From Mogibacterium timidum ATCC 33093 (GTDB taxonomy: Bacteria; Bacillota; Clostridia; Peptostreptococcales; Anaerovoracaceae): a stretch of 64,000 nucleotides of DNA. Position numbers and translations under genes: made by a program. The DNA is taken from assembly GCF_000525775.1 (NCBI RefSeq), contig NZ_JALU01000021.1, positions 1-64,000 of the forward strand, given 5' to 3'. Shown piece after piece: positions 37,301-44,600 of the stretch. A model generated the notes under the pieces. The model was not told the DNA's origin. It saw only the letters and a program-made list of their open reading frames with translations, and made no database searches. Position 1 is the stretch's first letter. Every line of letters begins with the position of its first letter.

Positions 37301-37359
37301 CATATAGCCTTTAAACAAGGGATTAGATATGGAAGATAAGAACATAGGATGGATGTCCG

Positions 37360-37385
37360 GGATTGTCACATATGTCTGACAATCC
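37360..37385 (+). terminator. Hairpin after the membrane-protein gene, weak terminator
   Basis: GGATTGTCA (37360-37368) pairs perfectly with TGACAATCC (37377-37385), loop of 8 nt. Only TGTAATTT follows, so termination would be weak. Confidence 0.35.
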
Positions 37386-37419
37386 TGTAATTTGGCCGGA
37401 TCGACTGCAACACGATTGA

Positions 37420-37448
37420 TTGACACTGGTTGATATAGATAATATAAT
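37420..37448 (+). promoter_or_regulatory. Consensus promoter of the SRP RNA gene
   Basis: TTGACA (37420-37425) and TATAAT (37443-37448) are both exact consensus hexamers 17 nt apart, fitting a highly expressed stable RNA that starts near 37455. Confidence 0.93.
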
Positions 37449-37454
37449 ACTAAA

Positions 37455-37600
37455 GTGCTCTTAGGCAGCTTGCGGTTTATGGGGGGTCCTGCGCAATGGG
37501 AAACCGTGAACCATGTCAGGTCCGAGAGGAAGCAGCATTAAGCGGGACATCTCATGTGCCGCAGATTAGCCTCCTATCGGCCGCAAGGTACCTAAGAGCT
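37455..37600 (+). ncRNA. ffs: Signal recognition particle RNA (4.5S/scRNA)
   Basis: The core GTCAGGTCC...GAGGAAGCAGC is the Ffh-binding hairpin of SRP RNA, capped by a GAGA tetraloop (37524-37527). The flanks GGTCCTGCGCAATGGGAA and CTCATGTGCCGCAG match the same part of Bacillus scRNA. The ends close with GCTCTTAGG (37457-37465) on CCTAAGAGC (37591-37599) and CTTGCGG (37469-37475) on CCGCAAG (37581-37587). At about 146 nt it lacks the Alu domain of the 270-nt Bacillus form. It lies in its usual place just upstream of dnaX. Confidence 0.95.
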
Positions 37601-37660
37601 CAATTAGTATATGGCCATCAACATGGTGGCGAACAGGCGAGTGAACCAGGAGGTAAAGAC

Positions 37661-39451
37661 ATGCATCTAGCATTGTACAGGTCTGAAAGGCCGGAGCGCT
37701 TTGAGGAAATCATAGGGCAGAAGCATATCGTCAAGATCCTCCGCAACCAGATCAAGAAAGGCACAGTCAGCCAGGCTTACCTATTTGCAGGAACCAGAGG
37801 CACGGGTAAAACAACTACAGCAAGAATCCTTGCAAAAGCTGTTAACTGTACTTGCGATGACCCGAGCATTGCTCTGCCGTGTGGTGAGTGCGCCAATTGC
37901 AGAGCAATTACTGCAGGCAGATTCCTTGACGTAGTAGAGCTTGATGCAGCTTCCAACAACGGAGTTGAGAGCCTGAGGCAGATTACGGAATCGGTGCAGT
38001 ATCCGCCAACAGTCGGTGAATACAAAGTGTATATAATTGACGAGGCGCATATGCTCACGGACTCAGCTGAGAACGCCTTCCTCAAGACGCTTGAAGAACC
38101 GCCGGAGCACGTGATATTCATACTTGCGACAACTAATCCGGAGAAGATCAAACCAACTATTAAGTCACGTTGTCTTACACTCAATTTTAGGCACGTGTCG
38201 GAAAATGATCTGGTAGAGGGTATGGGCAGGATTTGCAACGAGAAGGACATAGCGATTGATACCGACGCTCTATCGATGATAGCTCGCAAGGCAGACGGTT
38301 CGGTTAGAGATGCGCTTAGCTTGCTTGAGCAGTGCATCAACGCCGGTGATGAGCTGATTACCGGAGACCTTGTGCTTGAGTATACCGGCGGCGTAGGCAA
38401 CGATTTTTATCTCCGGCTGACGGACGCGATTAGAAATGGAGAGGCCGGCAATGCGTTGGCAGATATAGACAGCATGGTCAGAATTGGAAAGGATGCCAAG
38501 CAGCTGCTGGCGGACTGGCTCATGCACTATAGAAATTTGATGATCTGCAAATATGTGCAGGATCCGTCGGAGCTTGTAAATGCTTCTAACGAAAATACCG
38601 CCCGTATCGCTACTCAGGCAAAATCGTTCAGCGATCAAGACATAAATTATGGTATTAGGTTGCTCTCCGATGCGGTCAACAAGGCTAAGTACTCGACTAT
38701 GCCGAGGATATTGCTTGAAACGTCAGTTATCAAACTGATAGTCGGTGAGAGCTCAGAGATTAGGGTGGAGCCGAGAGTGATTAACTCGCGGATATCGACC
38801 GGGACGACCGCAAGGCAGGACGCTCGCCCGGCAGCACACTCAGCATCGCACCGGACAGAGCCGGGAACGGAGCAGCGCGCAGCGAAAAAGACGGGGGTGC
38901 CAACCTGTGCAGACGGGGAGTACGATGTTCAATTCACAGAAGCCGAATCAGGGCAGAAGCCGGGCGAGGAACCGAAGCCTCTGTTTGAACCGAAGTTTAA
39001 TCCGCTGGAGGGAGCAACGGAGGACAGACATATAGTAGAGTATGAGATGAATCCTAACCTGGACGAGATGTGGGATAGGATAAGCGACCGGATGCCGAGC
39101 GAGGACAGGATGTTCAAGGCGATGGTTGTTAAATACACCCGTCTGGTGGACGTGTATAACGGTGAGCTGACCGTGGAAGTCAAGAGAACTAAGCTGATGA
39201 TGGCAGATGAAGCGCTTGACAGACTCAACTCGATAACAAAGGGACTGTATGGAGGGAATTTCTACATCAACCTTAAACCGGTTGACTACAACCCTGCGGA
39301 TGCGAGGGAATTGAGCCAGTCAGATGAGCCTCATGAGGCTGCCTTTGCAGAGGATATCGTCGAGGAAACGGAGACGAAGGATGAGGTAGTCGAGGAGACG
39401 GCAAAGGATATTGCGGAATATTTCGGAGTGTCCGAGATAGAGATAAAATAG
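37661..39451 (+). CDS. dnaX: DNA polymerase III subunit gamma/tau
   Basis: The 596-residue clamp-loader ATPase begins at the ATG 37661 (MHLALYRSERPERFEEIIGQ) with AGGAGG 7-8 nt upstream. The open frame extends further left only because it reads through the SRP RNA. Walker A is GTRGTGKTTT; the zinc site is CTCDDPSIALPCGECANC; Walker B is IIDEAHML. After residue ~380 comes a low-complexity linker and a tau-like C-terminal domain, so no obvious internal frameshift product is needed. Followed by ybaB and recR. Confidence 0.97.
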   Translation: MHLALYRSERPERFEEIIGQKHIVKILRNQIKKGTVSQAYLFAGTRGTGKTTTARILAKAVNCTCDDPSIALPCGECANCRAITAGRFLDVVELDAASNNGVESLRQITESVQYPPTVGEYKVYIIDEAHMLTDSAENAFLKTLEEPPEHVIFILATTNPEKIKPTIKSRCLTLNFRHVSENDLVEGMGRICNEKDIAIDTDALSMIARKADGSVRDALSLLEQCINAGDELITGDLVLEYTGGVGNDFYLRLTDAIRNGEAGNALADIDSMVRIGKDAKQLLADWLMHYRNLMICKYVQDPSELVNASNENTARIATQAKSFSDQDINYGIRLLSDAVNKAKYSTMPRILLETSVIKLIVGESSEIRVEPRVINSRISTGTTARQDARPAAHSASHRTEPGTEQRAAKKTGVPTCADGEYDVQFTEAESGQKPGEEPKPLFEPKFNPLEGATEDRHIVEYEMNPNLDEMWDRISDRMPSEDRMFKAMVVKYTRLVDVYNGELTVEVKRTKLMMADEALDRLNSITKGLYGGNFYINLKPVDYNPADARELSQSDEPHEAAFAEDIVEETETKDEVVEETAKDIAEYFGVSEIEIK

Positions 39452-39482
39452 AGGTAATTATATAACCGGAAAGGACTAAATC

Positions 39483-39845
39483 ATGGGCAAAGGAATGAGA
39501 GCAGGAAAGAAGAAGAAGGCAGGTGGAGGAGCCGGCAATATGCAGCAGCAGATGAAACAGCTGCAGGCTATGCAGCGCGACATGGAGGCTGCACAGGCTT
39601 CTATCTCCGAGCAGGAGACTACTGCGACTGCCGGAGGCGGTGCAGTTGAGGTGACAGTAAACGGAAACAAGGAAGTTACCAAGCTCGTCATCGACAAGGA
39701 TGTAGTGGATCCGGAGGATGTAGAAATGCTGCAGGATCTCATCATGGCAGCTGTCAATGAGGGTATGCGTCAGATTGACGCTATCGCAGAGAGCGAGATG
39801 AGCAAGGTAACGGGCGGACTCGACATCCCGGGACTGGGACTATAG
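39483..39845 (+). CDS. Nucleoid-associated protein, YbaB/EbfC family
   Basis: The 120-residue dimeric DNA-binding protein has the family core [20 protein letters not shown], then [20 protein letters not shown]. The first 20 residues ([16 protein letters not shown]) form an unusually Lys/Gly-rich extension before the usual start [12 protein letters not shown]; that internal ATG lacks an RBS, so the long form is kept. Conserved place between dnaX and recR. Confidence 0.95.
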   Translation: MGKGMRAGKKKKAGGGAGNMQQQMKQLQAMQRDMEAAQASISEQETTATAGGGAVEVTVNGNKEVTKLVIDKDVVDPEDVEMLQDLIMAAVNEGMRQIDAIAESEMSKVTGGLDIPGLGL

Positions 39846-39862
39846 GCAGGACCGGTGCAGAG

Positions 39863-40465
39863 ATGAGGCAGTATCCTAAGCCACTGAACAAGTTAATAAA
39901 TGAGCTATCTAAGCTTCCCGGCATCGGAGGCAAGACGGCACAGAGGCTGGCATTTCACATACTGGCTCTCGACGAACATGAGGCAGAGGCTCTTGCAAAT
40001 TCTATAGTTAATGCCAAAAAGAGCTTGCATTACTGCTCAATCTGCGGTAACTTGACAGATACCGATCCATGCGAGATTTGCAGTGGCGAGTCGCGCGATC
40101 ACACGAAAATCTGTGTGGTCGAAAGCCCGCAGGATGTGATAGCGATGGAGAGGATTCGGGAATTTAAAGGACTCTATCATGTGCTCCACGGCACTATTTC
40201 TCCGGTGGAGGGAATCGGACCAAACGATATTAATCTCAAATCTATGATTACGCGTCTTCAGCAGCATGATGAGGTGGACGAGATAATCGTGGCGACCAAT
40301 CCTAACATCGAGGGTGAGGCGACTGCGATGTATATTGCGCGTCTGCTCAAACCGTCCGGAATCAAGGTGACGAGGATTGCACACGGTATTCCTGTCGGAG
40401 GGGATCTGGAGTATGCAGACGAGGTGACACTGCTCAAGGCGATGGAAGGAAGAAGAGAGATATAG
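39863..40465 (+). CDS. recR: Recombination protein RecR
   Basis: The 200-residue protein acts with RecO (and RecF) to load RecA at gaps. It has the helix-hairpin-helix [20 protein letters not shown], the four-Cys zinc site [18 protein letters not shown] and the Toprim domain beginning CVVESPQDV with the [16 protein letters not shown] stretch. It closes the ffs-dnaX-ybaB-recR block. Confidence 0.97.
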   Translation: MRQYPKPLNKLINELSKLPGIGGKTAQRLAFHILALDEHEAEALANSIVNAKKSLHYCSICGNLTDTDPCEICSGESRDHTKICVVESPQDVIAMERIREFKGLYHVLHGTISPVEGIGPNDINLKSMITRLQQHDEVDEIIVATNPNIEGEATAMYIARLLKPSGIKVTRIAHGIPVGGDLEYADEVTLLKAMEGRREI

Positions 40466-40470
40466 ACCAT

Positions 40471-40509
40471 AGCTGCTGTGCACGGGTTTACGCCGTGCGG
40501 CAGCTTTTT
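40471..40509 (+). terminator. Terminator after recR
   Basis: AGCTGC and GCACGG on the left pair with CCGTGC and GCAGCT on the right around a short GTTTACG loop, followed by TTTTTA. It separates recR from mutM and shows that the longer mutM reading frame, which runs through it, is not used. Confidence 0.85.
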
Positions 40510-40534
40510 ATGTGAGAGAAAGGATGTGGAGATA

Positions 40535-41383
40535 GTGCCGGAGCTGGTTGAGGTCGAAACTGCCAAGAGAATATTGGAACCGCAGCTGAGTGGCTGTATG
40601 ATTGACGATGTGGAGATAGGGCTGGCCAAGGTCATCAGGAACTGTGCCCCGGAGGAGTTCCGTCGATGTGCTATTGGAAGCCGGTTCGACACAGTGCTGA
40701 GACGCGGCAAATTCCTGATATTCAACATGATAACTTCGGAGGATGCGGAGCTCAAATTCGTTGTTCATTTTCGCATGACCGGTGTGCTGCTCATAACTCT
40801 GCCCGGATACGAGCAGATCAAACATACGCATGTTGTGTTCAAGCTCTCGGGTGCAGCCGGCGACAAGCGGGAACTGCGTTATATCGACCAGCGTCGCTTT
40901 GGCGGCATCTGGATAGTGAGAACCGGAACAGAATTTGCAGCGACCGGCATAGGCGAGCTCGGAGCTGAAGCGACGGATGACACTTTGAGTGCGGATTATT
41001 TGCGTGAGCGGCTTGCCAAACGAGGGACGGCAATCAAGACGGGACTCCTCGATCAGCACGTTATCGCAGGGCTCGGAAATATTTACACCGACGAAGTCCT
41101 GTTCCGAAGCGGCATTATTCCTACTAGGCCTTGCAGCTCGCTCACATATGATGAGTGGAGGAGGTTGGCGAGGGAGATACCTCAGATGATGAGATTTATG
41201 ATAGACAAGAATCAGATATCACCGGCAGACTATCTGGCAGGAAGAGGGATAGAATATCGCAACACTCCATTCCTTCAGGTATACAATCGTGCGGGGGAGC
41301 CTTGCATTAGGTGTGGAAGGCCTCTGGAACGGACGACTATCGCCGGCAGAAGCAGCGTGTATTGTCGTCATTGCCAGAAATAA
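40535..41383 (+). CDS. mutM: Formamidopyrimidine-DNA glycosylase
   Basis: The 282-residue enzyme removes 8-oxoguanine and opened purines. I use the GTG at 40535, because the N-terminus must be MPELxEVET with the catalytic proline at position 2; the sequence is (M)PELVEVETAKRILEPQL. LRRGKFLIFNM carries the conserved lysine and RYIDQRRFGGIWIV the DNA-binding part. A C-terminal zinc finger, CIRCGRPLERTTIAGRSSVY then CRHC, follows. Val replaces the usual Pro at position 5. Confidence 0.95.
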   Translation: MPELVEVETAKRILEPQLSGCMIDDVEIGLAKVIRNCAPEEFRRCAIGSRFDTVLRRGKFLIFNMITSEDAELKFVVHFRMTGVLLITLPGYEQIKHTHVVFKLSGAAGDKRELRYIDQRRFGGIWIVRTGTEFAATGIGELGAEATDDTLSADYLRERLAKRGTAIKTGLLDQHVIAGLGNIYTDEVLFRSGIIPTRPCSSLTYDEWRRLAREIPQMMRFMIDKNQISPADYLAGRGIEYRNTPFLQVYNRAGEPCIRCGRPLERTTIAGRSSVYCRHCQK

Positions 41384-41698
41384 ATCCGGAAACAAATATG
41401 TAGAGAATAGCTTCAACAAAAGGATCAGACCGGCATGGAAAACTTAGAAGATATGCCTGTCGTTTATTTCAGATAGAATGCTTGATTATATATCTATTGC
41501 TATGGTAGACTAAAACTACAGTTGGGTTAGAGAACTCTAACCCAACTGTAGTTTTAGTTTTTATCACTCAAGCTTTAAGCATTAATTAATACGCGCCTGC
41601 GGAGCTCTAAACGTTGATTTTCTAATCATATCAACCAATTGGGAGTGCGGGTGGCGTAAGTAGCAGTCACTATTTATTAATTTAAGAAAGGATAAGGT
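41384..41698 (+). other. 315-bp gap before the LRR surface protein
   Basis: The gap contains the large palindromic terminator (41510-41563) and an A+T-rich stretch with ATTAATTAAT. No small gene was found, and no promoter for the LRR gene could be named with confidence. Confidence 0.5.
41510..41563. terminator. 48-bp perfect palindrome acting as terminator
   Basis: The arms 41510-41532 and 41535-41557 are perfectly complementary over 23 bp (CTAAAACTACAGTTGGG start, CCCAACTGTAGTTTTAG end) with only AA at the centre, followed by TTTTT. It ends the mutM transcript. The exact symmetry is unusual for a terminator. Confidence 0.85.
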
Positions 41699-44600
41699 AT
41701 GAAAAATTTCAAGAAGAATGTCAGCTTAATCCTCACTGTGATAATGCTGTCGCTTAGCTTCGGTCCAACCTTCACTTTTGCCGAGACCGGACAGATTGCA
41801 GACAAGAGCGAACAGCCAGTGACAGAAAATGCTGTAGCGGCACCCGAAAAAAAGGAGCCTGTTGTTTCAGATTCAACTGACAGAACAGCTGTCCGGAAAG
41901 ATGTTGACAAACAAATCTCTTCGGATGGCAGGACAGGCACAGAGAGTAAGACCGAGATAAAGAAGGGTGCTGCGAACCTGAGAAGTCAGCCGTTTAACGA
42001 AGATGATTTCTATATCTCCGGTGTCAATTTCAACGGCCTGACAGAGTCCGGTAAAGCCAAGCTCAAAGCAAAAAACGGCGTACTTGATTTTCCTGCACTC
42101 AAGACACAGCACGGATCACCTGTAAGCCGAATTGGCAGCAATGGGTTTAAAGACTTAGGTATCAAGGCTGTGAGTTTTCCGTCGGCAGTGACGGAAATAG
42201 ATCCTCAAGCTTTCTATAATAATGAAATTAGCGAGCTTAGGCTCCCGGACACAATACAAAATATAGGCTATGGAGCTTTTAGCAAGAATAAAATAAAGAA
42301 ACTCATATTGTCTAAGGGTATGAAAACAATATGGGGATTTACATTTGCAAACAACTATCTGGATGAAGTTGTTGTTCCTGCCAATATTACCAAGATTAGC
42401 TTCAATGCGTTTGAAAACAACAAGTCAGGCAACCCTAACGGAAAGCTGAAGCTTGTGGCTGAGAATCCTGAAACCCTTGCAATAGATCCGAAAGACAAGG
42501 ATAAATATGATATAGTAGCGCAGAATTCACCCTCTGAAAAGTACAAGGAAGAGGATTTCGAGTATGAGATCGGGTGGGATCATGAACTTCAGAGAAATGT
42601 GTGCAAGGTGACCGGTCTGACAGATTCCGGTAAAGAAAAACGCAAGAAAAATCTTAATCTGATTATTCCCGATGCTATAAAGGGAAATAAAGTTGAGGTT
42701 ATAGGTAAAAATGCATTTCTGGAGAGAAATTTATCATCAACGTCAAAGCTTGTATCGGTAACACTTCCTAAGAACATCCTCAAAATCGAGGACAGCGCAT
42801 TTGCGGGCAATGCATTAACAGCCGTTACACTTCCGACGACTTTACAGATAATTGAACCAAATGCATTCTGCTATAACGATATAACAGAGCTTTTCATTCC
42901 GAATTCGGTAAGAGTGATTGCTCTCAATGCGTTTGGCGGAAATCCATTGACAAGTGTCGAGATTGATAACTACAAGGGTCGCGTTAGCGTCGATTTTCAG
43001 GCATTCGGGAATAACGTAAAGCCTAAATACCTTAGAGTCAAAGAGTCGTATAATATTACCGTCAAGGCTGATGCGGGAGTCACTGTCACGACTGATCCGA
43101 AAGACAAGGCTAATGACGGCGATAAAGTAAAGATCAACTATTCCATCACCGACAATAGCAAAGAGCTGCTGGATATCAAGGTAAAGAGTGGTGAATACAG
43201 CACGGTTCCCGTGAAGGACAACAGCTTTGTTATGCCTAAAAAGGCGGTGACCGTAGAGGTTAGATTAAAGGACAAATATACACTTGATAAATGGTGTGCT
43301 GAAGATTTTGAATACGGATATTATGAGCTTGGAACACCGGACGATGATTTCTACCTTTACGAGTATTCAGTCAAAGGGTTTTCTGAAAAAGGAAAGGAAA
43401 AGCTCAAATCCCTTAAATCCGTAATTCTCCCATCGCGTGATACAAAGGGCAATATCCCTGTTTGGGTATATGAAGATGCATTTAAAGGAATAAAGATGGA
43501 TAGCGTTGAGGTTCCCGGGAACTATACGCATATCCAGAATAATTCATTTAAAAGCTGCGGCTTGAAAAAGGCTGTGTTACACGAAGGGCTGCTCTATGCA
43601 AATGATTCTGCATTTGAGGATAACAGATTAAGCGAGTTGTCATTACCTAACAGCTTCAAATATCCGTCAAAAGCAGCATTTAAAGGGAACAATCTCAAGC
43701 ACATAAAGCTGCCGGAGGTTTGTGAATCGATCGGACCTGAGAGCTTTATGAACAATAGCCTCGAAAGTGTGGAGATGGGTTCAAAGGTAAGGCATATTTA
43801 TTCAAAAGCCTTTGCCGGCAACAAGCTTACAGAGGTAAACATACCTAAGAGCCTCAAGAACAGGGAGAACGGCATTGACGGGATTAAGGCGGATGCATTT
43901 GATAACAATCCGGGCAAAAGGAATCCTCTTAAGCCGAATGAAAACAAAGTAATTCTATGGACTCCTAATAAGGATAATCCGAATAAGCTGGTCAACAGAG
44001 GTAATTATATAGTCGATCCTAAGCTGCCGCAGCAGGACGAAGAAAAGTGGCAAGCGGATGATTTTATATACAAGACACTCAAGCTCAATAAGCTTGAGAA
44101 CGGGAAAAAGGTTCCTGTTGAATTGAATAGTGTTGCCGGATTTTCCGATAAGGGAAGAGAGAAGGTCAAGACTAACAAAGATTTGGTGTTGCCCAATATA
44201 GACACCAAGGGGAAGAATGTTGAGGCAGTTGATGACAGAGCTTTTGCGGGATCATTTGGTACTAAGCGTTTGAATACGCTGAAAATACCTGAAGGGTATG
44301 TATATATCGGAAGCACTGCGTTTGCATTTAACGGCTGCGGAGGCGAGTTGGTTCTTCCGGACAGCATGGAATATGTAGGACCGGCTGCTTTCTTCAGAAA
44401 CGAATTCACCGGTCTTGTTGTGCCTGCCGGTATGGATGAGATTTCATCTGCAATGATGAGAGGAAACAGACTCAGCAGGATTATCTTCAAGGGTAATAAT
44501 CTTGTGTCAATAGGTAGGCTGGCATTTGCTGAAAACAGACTTGAGGAGATCACTGTTCCGGATTCTTTAAAGTCAATAGGTGCTCAGGCCTTTACGACAA

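Noticed and set aside
37329-37379. 16-codon ATG frame (MEDKNIGWMSGIVTYV) before the SRP promoter
   Set aside because: It runs into a hairpin, lacks a clear Shine-Dalgarno and has no similarity I can name. It could be a small peptide but support is too thin.
37496-37660. N-terminal extension of dnaX starting MGNREPCQVREE
   Set aside because: This stretch is the SRP RNA core and its 3' flank. The true start is 37661 with AGGAGG and the conserved DnaX N-terminus.
40478-40534. N-terminal extension of mutM starting MHGFTPCG
   Set aside because: It reads through the recR terminator hairpin. MutM needs the PEL N-terminus directly after the initiator, which is the GTG at 40535.
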